From assembly GCF_018100785.1 (NCBI RefSeq), contig NZ_JAGJEC010000002.1:930001-994000 (forward strand): a DNA stretch of 64,000 nt, written 5' to 3'. This stretch comes from Maribacter sp. MMG018 (GTDB lineage Bacteria > Bacteroidota > Bacteroidia > Flavobacteriales > Flavobacteriaceae). Of this stretch, positions 17,947 through 28,100 are shown piece by piece. How positions within the stretch are numbered: position 1 is the stretch's first letter; the number at the start of each line of letters is the position of its first letter. Under the pieces are notes generated by a model. That model had not been told where the DNA came from. It saw nothing but the letters and a program-made list of their open reading frames with translations, and did no database searches. A program made the position numbers and the translations under genes.

Positions 17947-18739
17947 AAAAGGAAAAGATTACTTTGGGTATTTAAAAGGAGTAAAACTCAATAGTCTTTC
18001 AATAGAAGAAAAAATGGACCTTTTTGTTTCCAGAAAATTGTTTACTTCCAAAAAGGTCCTAAGTCTTACCCTTAAGAAACCCCTAAACCTTTCAGATTCG
18101 AGTCTTTATAAGACTGAACAAGAACCACTTAAGAATTTGCTCGATTCATATTATACTTATGTATCAAAAGTCTATCAAGAACATATAGACAATACCATCA
18201 TTGATTTTTTTCATATGTTCAACAATCAAATTTATGGGCTAAAAAACAAACAAGCTAAAGCAATTGCCAGGCTCTACTATATCAATATCATAAACAACAA
18301 AAACACTCCTAATATTGAGGTTGAAAAAATGTTTAAAAATGAAAATGGTATTCCTGAAGTGGACATGATGCCCAAATTGGAATTATATTATGATTATCAA
18401 GAATCATATAAATACAGATTGATAAAGGAATTCCCAAAAGGATTAGATGAATATCTGATGGGAAATTCTAATTACTTTACAACTAAGTTAATTGACAACA
18501 CCCCAATTTTAAAGGAGGTAGCCCAATTTGAAGGAAAGTTCAAAATCTTACTAAGTTTAAACGACAAGTATCGATTTGAAAAAATAGCAGCTCCCCAAAA
18601 AGTAGAAGTAGAACTGCCCTCGAAAACTAAACCATGTATTCCACGATCAAAAAACAACGAACGTATTGATTACCCAATTCCTACGGAAGAAGAAATGGAT
18701 GAATACATACTTAAACATGTTTTTAGTAAAAAAGGGTAA
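17939..18739 (+). CDS. Hypothetical protein coupled to the integrase
   Basis: 266 residues, no recognised family. Lys-rich and helical, with LKNKQAKAIARLYYINIINN in the middle and a C-terminal segment PSKTKPCIPRSKNNERIDY. Its ATG overlaps the integrase stop by 8 bp, so translation is probably coupled and a helper role in integration or excision is conceivable. No helix-turn-helix of the excisionase type is evident. A 69-residue frame inside its 3' end (18666-18875) looks like a shadow. Confidence 0.6.
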   Translation: MTKKGKDYFGYLKGVKLNSLSIEEKMDLFVSRKLFTSKKVLSLTLKKPLNLSDSSLYKTEQEPLKNLLDSYYTYVSKVYQEHIDNTIIDFFHMFNNQIYGLKNKQAKAIARLYYINIINNKNTPNIEVEKMFKNENGIPEVDMMPKLELYYDYQESYKYRLIKEFPKGLDEYLMGNSNYFTTKLIDNTPILKEVAQFEGKFKILLSLNDKYRFEKIAAPQKVEVELPSKTKPCIPRSKNNERIDYPIPTEEEMDEYILKHVFSKKG

Positions 18740-18884
18740 TTTAAAAAGTATTGTAATCACCAAGAGTGTCGATTTCAGAACAACTGCATCTGTAAATACA
18801 TCTAGAGTTAGCAACTACATAGGTAGGGAAAGTTTAAATGGTACGTATTCAAGCTCTTATTACATATCAAACTAAAGTTCTATT

Positions 18885-19192
18885 ATGTTTAAAATCATCA
18901 TTAAGTTAGCCCTCGTCCTAATTTTATTCCTATGCCTGGCAGACATGCCCTATGGTTATTTTGAATTAGTACGTTTTTTAGCATTAGTAAGTTTTGGTTA
19001 TTTAACATTTGCCGCGAAACAAAAAAATAATAATACTCAGGTAATTATTTATGTTGCCCTAGCATTATTATTTCAACCTTTTTTAAAGTCGCTTTAAGGA
19101 GGACCACATGGAATATTGTAGATATCATTGTCGGTTCAGTTCTATTCATTTCAATTTTCGTAAATAATAAAAAACAGATTAAAAAGGGATAA
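18885..19192 (+). pseudogene. Frameshifted small membrane protein (DUF6804-like)
   Basis: The open frame 18885-19097 gives 70 residues ending at LALLFQPFLKSL. The other frame then continues from the same spot as VALRRTTWNIVDIIVG to a stop at 19192. The intact paralogue at 49264-49575 reads LALLFQPFFKIALGREIWNIIDVIVG, so the two halves are one gene broken by loss of one T in a T6 run near 19079-19084 (T7 restores the frame). Three or four hydrophobic segments and an LxDMPYGYxxxVRF motif suggest a small integral membrane protein. It could be real decay or a sequencing error. Confidence 0.75.
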
Positions 19193-19253
19193 CCTATAGA
19201 CCACAATAAGCACAAAACAATATTCGTTTTTTTTAAACCTTTACAGGAATAGG

Positions 19254-19261
19254 TATATTTA
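19254..19261 (+). promoter_or_regulatory. Possible -7 box of the type I R-M operon
   Basis: TATATTTA is one base off TAnnTTTG and sits 26 bases before the first hsdM start. The -33 region is only T-rich. Weak. Confidence 0.3.
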
Positions 19262-19287
19262 CCAGACTACAATACCGACAAAAATCA

Positions 19288-20772
19288 ATGACTAAAACAA
19301 AACTAACCCTCTCTCAATTAGAACAGTATTTATCTAAAGCTGCGTGGATACTCAAAGGCCCTGTAGATGCTTCGGATTTTAAGGTGTATATCTTTCCGTT
19401 ACTGTTCTTTAAAAGAATTTCAGACGTTTATGACGAGGAATATAAAACTGCCCTGGAGGAATCGGAAGGCGATGAAGACTACGCCAACTTGCCGGAGTTG
19501 CACCGTTTTGTAATCCCCGAAGGGTGCCATTGGAAAGATGTACGGCAAACGACCACCAATGTTGGACTTGCCATTGAAAAGGCACTTCGTGGAATAGAAC
19601 AGGCCAATCAAGAATTTCTCTATGGTATTTTCGGTGATGCACAGTGGAGCAACAAAAACAAGCTTTCCGACCGTTTATTGATAGACCTTGTTGAGCATTT
19701 CTCTCAATACAATTTAAGTAACAGTAATGTTGATTCTGATTTGTTAGGGAATGCCTATGAATATCTTATCAAGCATTTTGCGGATTTAACCAATAAGAAA
19801 GCGGGTGAGTTTTATACCCCTCGTTCCGTGGTACATTTACTTGGTCTTATTTTAGATCCCCATGAAGGGGAAACCATATATGACCCGGCTTGTGGTACAG
19901 GTGGTATGTTGTTGGAATGCGTAGACCATCTAAAAGATAATAACGAAGATTACCGTACGCTGAAATTGTACGGACAAGAGAAGAATTTGACATCAAGCTC
20001 CATCGCCAGAATGAACATGTTCTTGCACGGTATAGAAGATTTTCAGATTGTTCGGGGCGATACCTTACGCAATCCCGCTTTTTTTGAGGCAGATGGTCTA
20101 AAAACCTTTGATTGCGTCATTGCCAATCCGCCGTTTTCATTGAAGGAATGGGGTGCTGAAAATTGGGCCAACGATCCCTTTGGCCGTAACATTGCCGGGG
20201 TACCTCCAAAAGGGAACGGGGATATGGCCTGGGTACAGCACATGATCAAATCTATGAACAGTACCGGCCGTATGACAGTGGTATTGCCGCATGGGGCATT
20301 GTTCAGAAAAGGGGCCGAAGGCAAGATCAGAAAGGCCCTTTTGGAACAAGATATGTTGGAGGCCGTTATTGGCCTAGGGCCAAATATTTTTTATGGCACC
20401 CAGTTGGCGGCCTGCGTTATGGTCTTTAAACAAAACAAGGAGGAAGCCAAAAAGGGCAAGGTGCTTTTTATCGATGCTTCAGAACAGGTGCGCGTGGGCC
20501 GGGCACAAAATTATCTAGAACCCGAACACGTTAACCAAATTTTTGATTGGTATAAAGGGTATAAAGATGTGGAGAACTACGTAAAAGTTGCATCTACAGA
20601 AGACCTACAGGAAAACGATTATAACCTGAACATTCCCTTGTACGTAGAAAAGATCATTGAGGACAATTTGCCAAGTGTAGAAGAAGCACTCGCTGATTTA
20701 AAAGTAGCATGGAAAGAAAGTCTAGAGGCCGAAGAAAAGTTTAAAAAGATTTTAAAAGAGTTTTTAGCATGA
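19288..20772 (+). CDS. hsdM: Type I restriction-modification methyltransferase subunit 1
   Basis: 494 residues. HsdM is the N6-adenine methyltransferase of type I systems. An N-terminal HsdM_N helical domain (LEQYLSKAAWILKGPVDASDF) is followed by AdoMet motif I DPACGTGG (199-206) and catalytic NPPF (280-283). The target-handling region (GAENWANDPFGRN, MVLPHGALFRKGAEGKIRK-like) is normal. It is the first gene of a ten-gene co-directional cluster and overlaps a second, different hsdM by 4 bp (ATGA). Its codon use is richer in G+C than that of most of the island. Confidence 0.93.
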   Translation: MTKTKLTLSQLEQYLSKAAWILKGPVDASDFKVYIFPLLFFKRISDVYDEEYKTALEESEGDEDYANLPELHRFVIPEGCHWKDVRQTTTNVGLAIEKALRGIEQANQEFLYGIFGDAQWSNKNKLSDRLLIDLVEHFSQYNLSNSNVDSDLLGNAYEYLIKHFADLTNKKAGEFYTPRSVVHLLGLILDPHEGETIYDPACGTGGMLLECVDHLKDNNEDYRTLKLYGQEKNLTSSSIARMNMFLHGIEDFQIVRGDTLRNPAFFEADGLKTFDCVIANPPFSLKEWGAENWANDPFGRNIAGVPPKGNGDMAWVQHMIKSMNSTGRMTVVLPHGALFRKGAEGKIRKALLEQDMLEAVIGLGPNIFYGTQLAACVMVFKQNKEEAKKGKVLFIDASEQVRVGRAQNYLEPEHVNQIFDWYKGYKDVENYVKVASTEDLQENDYNLNIPLYVEKIIEDNLPSVEEALADLKVAWKESLEAEEKFKKILKEFLA

Positions 20773-22232
20773 CCCAACAACAACTAGAAAAATACCTTTG
20801 GGGGGCCGCTACCCTGCTCCGAGGTACCATAGATGCCGGAGATTACAAACAGTACATTTTTCCATTATTGTTCTTTAAGCGTATCTGTGATGTGTACGAT
20901 GAAGAGTTTGAAAAAGCATTGGAAGAAAGCGATGGCGATCTGGAATATGCCTCCTTCGCCGAGCACCACCATTTTCAGGTACCCAAGGGTGCCCATTGGA
21001 ACGATGTTCGTGAGACTACCGTAAATGTGGGCTTGGCGTTGCAAAATGCCATGCGCGAAATTGAAAAGGCCAACCCCAATACGCTCTATGGTATTTTTGG
21101 CGATGCCAGCTGGACGAACAAAAACCGGCTCAGCGATGAAACCCTGACCAACCTCATTGAGCATTACTCCCAGCACAAACTGAGTTTAAGCAATATTCCC
21201 GACGATAAACTGGGCAATGCCTACGAATACCTGATCAAGGAATTTGCCGACGACAGCGGCCATACCGCCGCCGAGTTCTATACCAACCGCACCGTGGTAA
21301 AGCTCATGACTATGATTATGGACCCACAACCTGGGGAAAGTGTCTACGACCCTACTTGTGGTTCTGGGGGACTGCTATTGAACTGTGCGCTGCACTTAAA
21401 GGAAGAAGGCAAGGAATACCGTACGCTTAAACTATACGGGCAAGAGATCAATCTCATTACCAGTGCCATTGCCCGTATGAACATGTTTATGCACGGCATA
21501 GAAGAGTTTAGCATTGTACGTGGCGATACCTTGGCCCGCCCCGCGTTTTTAGAGAACGATGAACTAAAAAAGTTTAACGTGATCTTGGCCAACCCGCCCT
21601 ATAGCATAAAGGCTTGGGACCGCAAGAGTTTTGAAAATGACCCTTATGGCCGTAACCTTTGGGGTACCCCTCCACTAGGTTGTGCCGATTATGCTTTTGA
21701 GCAGCATATTCATAAAAGTATGGATGACAGTAATGGAAGATGTGTTCAATTATGGCCTCATGGTATTCTTTTTCGAGATAACGAAAAGAAGATGAGAAAA
21801 AATATGATTGAAACTGATACTATTGATTGTGTTATTGCACTAGGAAAGAATTTGTTTTATAACTCTTCAATGGAATCAGCTTTATTAATTAGAAGAACTA
21901 ATAAAGAAGAAAGAAAAAAAGGAAAAGTGTTATTTATTAATGCTTTTGAAGAAGTGAAAAATGAAAAAACTATTTCTTATTTATTAGATCAACATATTGA
22001 TAAAATTTATAAAGCTTATACTGATTATAAAGATATTGATGGATTTGCAAGAGTGATTGATATTGATAAAATATTAAAGAATGATGCTTCATTATTAGTA
22101 ACTAATTATGTAAAATCATCAAGAATACTTGATAACAATACTTTATCAGTACAAGAAGCATATAATAATTGGAGTCAAAGTTCTAAAGAACTAAATAATA
22201 GTATGAATAACCTTTTTAAAATATTGGATTAA
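20769..22232 (+). CDS. hsdM: Type I restriction-modification methyltransferase subunit 2 (mosaic)
   Basis: 487 residues, clearly related over its full length to the preceding HsdM but not a recent duplicate. Motif I is DPTCGSGG (194-201) and motif IV NPPY (275-278), so both methyltransferases look catalytically complete. Up to about base 21700 (residue ~310) the DNA is relatively GC-rich like the first hsdM; beyond it codons become strongly AT-rich through the start of hsdS. This suggests a recombination junction inside the gene. The stop overlaps the hsdS ATG by one base. Two HsdMs with one HsdS might form an M1-M2-S complex; this is an inference. Confidence 0.9.
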   Translation: MTQQQLEKYLWGAATLLRGTIDAGDYKQYIFPLLFFKRICDVYDEEFEKALEESDGDLEYASFAEHHHFQVPKGAHWNDVRETTVNVGLALQNAMREIEKANPNTLYGIFGDASWTNKNRLSDETLTNLIEHYSQHKLSLSNIPDDKLGNAYEYLIKEFADDSGHTAAEFYTNRTVVKLMTMIMDPQPGESVYDPTCGSGGLLLNCALHLKEEGKEYRTLKLYGQEINLITSAIARMNMFMHGIEEFSIVRGDTLARPAFLENDELKKFNVILANPPYSIKAWDRKSFENDPYGRNLWGTPPLGCADYAFEQHIHKSMDDSNGRCVQLWPHGILFRDNEKKMRKNMIETDTIDCVIALGKNLFYNSSMESALLIRRTNKEERKKGKVLFINAFEEVKNEKTISYLLDQHIDKIYKAYTDYKDIDGFARVIDIDKILKNDASLLVTNYVKSSRILDNNTLSVQEAYNNWSQSSKELNNSMNNLFKILD

Positions 22233-23386
22233 TGCAAATGAAGATTGATAAATCCAATTGGAAAAAAGTTAAGATAATTGATGTTTTTACCAAAAAAGAG
22301 GAAAATGACAAAGACAATGCAAAAAATAGATTTGACCGTTTTTTAAAGGTTAATCATATGGATGCGGAAACCTTACATATAAAAAGGTGGGGTAGCCAAG
22401 AAAATGGAGAAGAATTAAATCCAACGTTTTATAAAATTTTCAGAAAAGGACAAATATTGTTTCCAACAAGAAATCCTCATTTGAGAAGAGCCGTTTTAGC
22501 ATCATTTGATGGTATTTGTGGGGAGAAAACTCTAACTCTAGAACCGAATGAAGAATTTTTAATACCTGAGTTTATTCCTTTTTTATTTCATAGTGATTCG
22601 TTTTATGCTCATACAACTGGAGCAATAATTGGTTCAACAAATCCTCATTGTAGATGGCGTGATGTTGCCAACTACGAATTCCTCCTCCCCCCAAAAGAGC
22701 AACAGGCCCAACTAGCCGAATTACTTTGGGCTATGGATGAGGTTGTTGAGAAAAATACTGAACTTCTAGAAAAATCAGAAATAATGGAACGACTATCCTT
22801 AGCGGATTTATTTGATAAAAAGAAAGTCTTGTCAAATATACCATTAGGAAATTTGTATAAAAAAAAGTTTAAATCAATTGACCCAACTACACTTTTTGAC
22901 AAAGATGTTGAACATTTTAGTTTACCGTCTTTTATGGAAAACCAAGCGCCAGAAAAAGTTAAAGCAAGTTCAATTAAGAGTAATAAACTACTGATTAGTG
23001 ATGATGCCGTATTGTTTAGTAAATTAAATCCTAATAGACCTAAAATTTGGGCTGTTCGAAATCTGGGTAATGAATATAAATTAGGATCAACAGAATGGTT
23101 ACCTGTCAGGCCAAACAATGATTTTTCTATTAATTACATTCTTGCTTTTTTATCCTCACAGACTTTTATTCAAAGAGTTATGAGGTATGTTCAAGGCACT
23201 AGTAATAGTCATAAGCGAATTGATCCGAAGCGATTTTATTTATTAAAAATTCCGTTATTTTCTAAGGAGGACAGTGAAGATATAATTAATTGTTTATTAA
23301 GTTTTCAAAAATCCAAAGTGAAAACCTTACAAACTATAAATAGTTCCAAAGCCTTACAAAAGAGTTTAATCAATCAGGTATTTTAG
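22232..23386 (+). CDS. hsdS: Type I restriction-modification specificity subunit
   Basis: 384 residues with two target-recognition domains. TRD1 ends at CRWRDVANYEFLLPP, followed by a conserved spacer helix KEQQAQLAELLWAMDEVVEKN; TRD2 ends at HKRIDPKRFYLLKIPLF. Both TRDs are AT-rich whereas the spacer (about 22670-22740) is GC-rich, as expected if TRDs have been exchanged between systems. ATG at 22232 overlaps the hsdM stop; a second ATG six bases later is equally possible. Slightly short but complete. Confidence 0.88.
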   Translation: MQMKIDKSNWKKVKIIDVFTKKEENDKDNAKNRFDRFLKVNHMDAETLHIKRWGSQENGEELNPTFYKIFRKGQILFPTRNPHLRRAVLASFDGICGEKTLTLEPNEEFLIPEFIPFLFHSDSFYAHTTGAIIGSTNPHCRWRDVANYEFLLPPKEQQAQLAELLWAMDEVVEKNTELLEKSEIMERLSLADLFDKKKVLSNIPLGNLYKKKFKSIDPTTLFDKDVEHFSLPSFMENQAPEKVKASSIKSNKLLISDDAVLFSKLNPNRPKIWAVRNLGNEYKLGSTEWLPVRPNNDFSINYILAFLSSQTFIQRVMRYVQGTSNSHKRIDPKRFYLLKIPLFSKEDSEDIINCLLSFQKSKVKTLQTINSSKALQKSLINQVF

Positions 23387-23389
23387 GGT

Positions 23390-23902
23390 ATGGAGTATAA
23401 AGGCCCATATTGCTATACGTTGTGGCTTTCGGGTTCGGAAGAAAAAAGAGTGTTGTCAAAAAATGACTTAGAGGGTTATGCAACTACTTTTAAACACCCG
23501 GTAACACAAAACAAGACTCCAAAGATTTACATCTTAAAGCAAGAGGAAGAAATTGTTTATGTAGGCTATGCCAGCCAATCTATAGGCACGCGTTTGGCGC
23601 AAGGTATAAGGGCCAGTGGTCTTAACGGGTATCATGGGTATAAATGGAAACAGGCAAATGAATTGAATCTTTTGGTATTTGTGTTTGATCATACATTACA
23701 GGGAGATAAAGATGCCGATAAACCATATGTGCAATTTGCAGAATCGGTAGAAGCAGAACTGGTTTACCTAATACGTGAAAAAACCGGTCAATGGCCCAAG
23801 TTTCAAAACGAAATACATTTTAATAATCATAATTTACAAAAGGCAAAAGGGGTTGCGGAGGAAATTTACGCAATGGTTAATGTTCAAAAAAATAAAGAAT
23901 GA
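23390..23902 (+). CDS. GIY-YIG-like nuclease domain protein
   Basis: 170 residues. The two strands of a GIY-YIG fold are recognisable as KIYIL (45-49) and VYVGY (56-60), followed by Arg68 in SIGTRLAQ, a helix with Glu121/Glu123 (ESVEAELVYLIRE) and Asn140 in KFQNEIHFNN. The motif is divergent (IYI for GIY, YVG for YIG), so nuclease activity is likely but not certain. It lies 3 bp after hsdS and overlaps the next gene by 4 bp. Not a usual type I R-M component. Confidence 0.65.
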   Translation: MEYKGPYCYTLWLSGSEEKRVLSKNDLEGYATTFKHPVTQNKTPKIYILKQEEEIVYVGYASQSIGTRLAQGIRASGLNGYHGYKWKQANELNLLVFVFDHTLQGDKDADKPYVQFAESVEAELVYLIREKTGQWPKFQNEIHFNNHNLQKAKGVAEEIYAMVNVQKNKE

Positions 23903-24717
23903 CCTTACACGAAGCCATACAACAAATACTATTAAAGTATAATAGAGCCATGACTACCCAAGAATTGGCAGATGCTCTAAATAAAACCAAGTTGTATGTT
24001 AAGAAAAAAGGCTCTCCCATAATAACGGCCTATCAAATTCATGGCCGCACAAAAAACTATCCCCATTTATTTGATAAGACCGGAAGCCTGGTTTCACTTA
24101 AAAACAAAACAGGCCATGCAAAAATCTTAAAACCACAAATAAAAAATTCGCAAAAGGGTAAAGACGTTTTACCTAATGTTGAGTCGATAAAGGATTTAAT
24201 GAACATAAAAAAATTCAAATCGACCGCAGATATAGACAGCTTGGTGCCTCCAAAACCTGGCCTGTATTGTATTTGCATAAAAAACATACAAATGCTCGGC
24301 CCAGATTTTTCTACGGTCTTAAAACAACGTAAGCACAATATTATCTATATAGGAATGGCCTCCAAAAGCTTAAAAACTCGTTTTTTAGGGCAAGAACTTC
24401 GTGCCAAAGGTCATGGTACTTTTTTTAGAAGTTTAGGAGCCGTGTTAGGTTTTACTCCAGAAAAAGGATCATTAGTTGGAAAGAAAAACCAAAACAATTA
24501 CAAATTCTCTCCAAAGCACCAGGAAGAAATTATTGACTGGATAAATAAAAACCTCATAGTAAATTGGGTAGAGGTCGATGTAAACCTTGATGCCACTGAA
24601 AAAGGATTGTTAAAAACATATTTGCCTTTGTTGAATTTGACAGGGAATCCTGGTAAATTGACAGAAGTAACGCAATTACGGGATGAATGTAAACGGATAG
24701 CGAGAGGTAGCTATTAA
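23899..24717 (+). CDS. HARE-HTH-type winged helix plus GIY-YIG nuclease
   Basis: 272 residues. Residues 1-70 (MTLHEAIQQILLKYNRAMTT, then QELADALNKTKLYVKKKGSPI) match the HARE-HTH/HB1 winged helix common in restriction and chromatin proteins. Residues ~118-255 form a canonical GIY-YIG domain: GLY (121-123), YIG (150-152), Arg161, Glu234 and Asn250. All catalytic positions are present, so an active endonuclease is predicted. A basic linker with SQKGKDV joins the two. Overlaps the previous GIY-YIG-like gene (ATGA); the pair may act together. Confidence 0.75.
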   Translation: MTLHEAIQQILLKYNRAMTTQELADALNKTKLYVKKKGSPIITAYQIHGRTKNYPHLFDKTGSLVSLKNKTGHAKILKPQIKNSQKGKDVLPNVESIKDLMNIKKFKSTADIDSLVPPKPGLYCICIKNIQMLGPDFSTVLKQRKHNIIYIGMASKSLKTRFLGQELRAKGHGTFFRSLGAVLGFTPEKGSLVGKKNQNNYKFSPKHQEEIIDWINKNLIVNWVEVDVNLDATEKGLLKTYLPLLNLTGNPGKLTEVTQLRDECKRIARGSY

Positions 24718-24727
24718 AATAAATCTT

Positions 24728-25090
24728 ATGAACTCTAAAAAGGAATTTATTCAATTCATTAATACGACAGAGAAGGCATCGTTAACCAATTTAAATACAA
24801 GTTATTCTAAAATAAATGTATCAAAAGAAGTCTGGTGGCTAAATATACCAACCCATAAATTTACTGGCACCGTCAATTTACTATTAAAAACAAATAATAA
24901 GATCATTTGGGTACAACTACCTAAAGGGTTCGTAAATAATATTGGGACCTACTTTAAGATAAGACCAGATAGAGATGCTGTTGATTTGGAAATTTCCGCC
25001 GATAAAAACTATATGTATTTACGGGATATCAAATCTGGTGGTAGTGGATTTGACTTTAGTGGGTTTGTGAAGGATGAATTTATTTATTAG
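24728..25090 (+). CDS. Hypothetical protein
   Basis: 120 residues, no family recognised. Mostly predicted beta structure (VWWLNIPTHKFTGTVNLLLK, KIIWVQLPKGFV) ending in SGFDFSGFVKDEFIY. It is co-directional, 10 bp after the HARE-HTH/GIY-YIG gene and 27 bp before the giant exonuclease-helicase, so it belongs to the same cluster. Possibly a small adaptor; this is a guess. Confidence 0.6.
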   Translation: MNSKKEFIQFINTTEKASLTNLNTSYSKINVSKEVWWLNIPTHKFTGTVNLLLKTNNKIIWVQLPKGFVNNIGTYFKIRPDRDAVDLEISADKNYMYLRDIKSGGSGFDFSGFVKDEFIY

Positions 25091-25117
25091 ACGCTTTAAT
25101 GAATTGAGTTTGAGCAA

Positions 25118-28100
25118 ATGGATTTTAAGGATATAGAACATAAATACAAATTAGATTTTAATGGTTTGGCCGCCATTTTAAAAGAGAGACATATTACGCT
25201 TAAACTAGATCATCTAAATGATATCCCTAAAGAATGGATTCCAATAGTAGAAGAGTCTTTAGGCATAGTGACTTCAAAGAAACAGGAAGAAAAAACAAAA
25301 AATAGTGACCAAAAGAACATTAAGAAAAAAGAGGGTATAAAGAAAAAAAAGGAGATTGAAGCAAGAAAAAGGGAGGCTATACGTAAATCTAGAATTAAAC
25401 GGATTACAACTAATGAACATCCATCTCTATCAGTTGCTAAAAATAAATCAGAAAATACGTTTTATGCATACGTAAAATTTATAGGACGAGAATTAGACCA
25501 TGCCTTTATAAAACGAATTAATGATATAAACTCTATTGCTTCATTAGACATAAAAGCTAGAGATGATTCTGATTTTAAAATTATCGAAGATTGTTCTACG
25601 CTTCAAAGAGGTCAAATAATTTTATGTAAAAAAAAATCAAAAAAACATAATGTAGCAAAAATTAGTTCAGAAATACTAGAAGGAACTATTTCAAATAATA
25701 ATCAAACTACGCAATTTATAGATTGGTTATCCTTTGATTATCCTATTGAAATAAACAAAATAAGAACTTTTGGTTTTGAATTAGAAGATACTTTTGTAAC
25801 AACAAACTTATTTTATCATAATAACAAATTACGACTTAAAAAGTTGGCGGTTAAAGCGAATGAGCAAGATATTATTTCCAATATGGAATATATAATTCTC
25901 GATTCAATTTCAAATGTAACCGTTCCAGAAAATATTCAAAAATACATTGATGTTTATAAAACTAATGTACCTGTATCAAACTTTGCAACACTAGTATTAA
26001 GTCAATTTAAAAAGGATTTATCTGAACAGCAAAATTTCATAAATGAAGAAACGATCAACGCTCTTGTTGAAAAGTGGCAATGCATAGATCCATATTTGGT
26101 GACTTATACCAATATTAAGCATGATGAGTATTTCTTTTTATTTTTTGAAATGTGGATAAAAAGAAAATTGCCTATAAATTTTTGGGGAGGGCAATTGATA
26201 GAATCATGTATTAAATATCTATCTACTACGAATAAAAGCGTTGATACTGTTCTTGCCAACGTTTTACAAAAATCACATTTAGAAATTGTTTCATCTGCCC
26301 TAGAAATCTACGTCAACAGTGAATTTGAGATTATTAATTTCAATGAATTTAAGGTTTTAAACGTTTTAGTTTCTGCCTCTACTTTGCAAAATAAAGAAAC
26401 ATTAAAAGACCAGATATTAAACAAATTATCAAGGGAATTAAGTTTTGAACTTTGGTTAAATGAAGAAAACGGAAAATTCGATAAAGAATTAGCCATAAAG
26501 ATATTTCCTAACAGTAATCTTGATTTTCAGTCTCGAATATTAAATGAGTTATCAAGCATTGATATTCTTCCTTTATTACCGTTTATAAATAAGGTTTCAG
26601 ATAGTGAAGTCGAAAAAAAGGTATATGAGACATTATTAATTAGTATTGCTAATCAATTAGATTTTATTTGTTTTGATTTAGAGACCAATGGAGTGGTTGT
26701 TGACCAAATAGGTTGGGTCGATCATAAAAAAAATGAAAACTTTTTTTCTCATACAAATGAAATAGATTCTGGACTGGAAGAATTTGATAACTGTCTATTA
26801 TCTACTTCAACAATTTTTATAGGTCATAACATTGTTGAATGGGATATTCCAATCTTATCCAAATTTGAGGTAAACATACCTCAAAATCAAATCTGGGATA
26901 CCTTACTGGTAGAAGCTTTTTTAAGTCCAGAATTTAAGAATTATGCCTTAGTTACTGCACATAACGCGATAGATGACGCAAAATTAACGCGGCAACTATT
27001 TCTGAATCAGTTTTGGCGCATATTGTATATGGAAGATGACAAACTGATGTACTTGTTCTCATACTTACCAAGCAATATTGTAGAAAAAATAAAAGAATTA
27101 AAATCTAAGAAAGCTATAACCTGGAAACCATTAGCGTTAATCAATTCTGAAAAAAGAAAATTTTTCAGACCACAGCCAACGCCAAATGCATTGGTTAAAA
27201 AATTAAAAAATAAAATAGATGCTTTAGATGCTAATAATATATTAATTGTTGGTTCTGATAAATTTAAAAATGAAATATTAAGCATAAAAAACATTAAATT
27301 TCATTGTAATGATGCAACCAATAAAGATTTATATAAATTAAATAAAACTAAGATTCAGGAAATTGATGATACAAATGCTTGGGAAAAGCAAGTGTTGTTA
27401 AATTATGTGAATTATAATACATCCCTAAGCCAACCTACGTTTTGGGCTCAATTACCAGTAAGTGCTAAAATTAAAATTGAGAATAATGTAGATAACGTAT
27501 TAGACCTATTTTATCCTAGTGAAGAAATAATATGGTCAGGTAGAAATGTGATGTATTTTACGATTCCTGAATTATTATTGTATCAAGACCAGCTATCACA
27601 ACTAGATGACATCAATGTAATTACTGTTCATAATGATTTATTGTCTGTTGAGAATAAAAAGGTTTTAAAAGAAGTTAGTTTAGATTTCTTAATGAGTGAA
27701 ATTAAAAACGATGATCATATTTGGTTAAAGTTTTCTGGTGGACAAAGTTTCTCTGAGCTTACCTTAGAACAGTGTGAAGATCTTGAGGTTGATATACCCA
27801 AACCATTTGATAATATATGGATAGAAAAAGTAACTCTTAATAAATTTAATATTTGGGGCAATTTCAATTGGGAAAATTTATTACTCACTTTTGATATTAG
27901 TAGTATTGAAGATATTCAACCGAATGCTGCAATATTAAAAAAAGAGCAGACCATAATTGCCAAGATTAGCGCGGTCGAGACACTAAAGAATAAAGTAATT
28001 CGATTTAATCCGGAATCTTTGTATCGTTCTCGATATTGGGTTTTTCAAAAACAATTAATAGATCAAATAGTCGATCAAGAGAAGGCTTCTGTGTTATTGA

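Noticed and set aside
18666-18875. 69-codon frame after the integrase-linked hypothetical
   Set aside because: Mostly overlaps the 3' end of 17939-18739 in another frame; low-complexity Ser/Tyr end.
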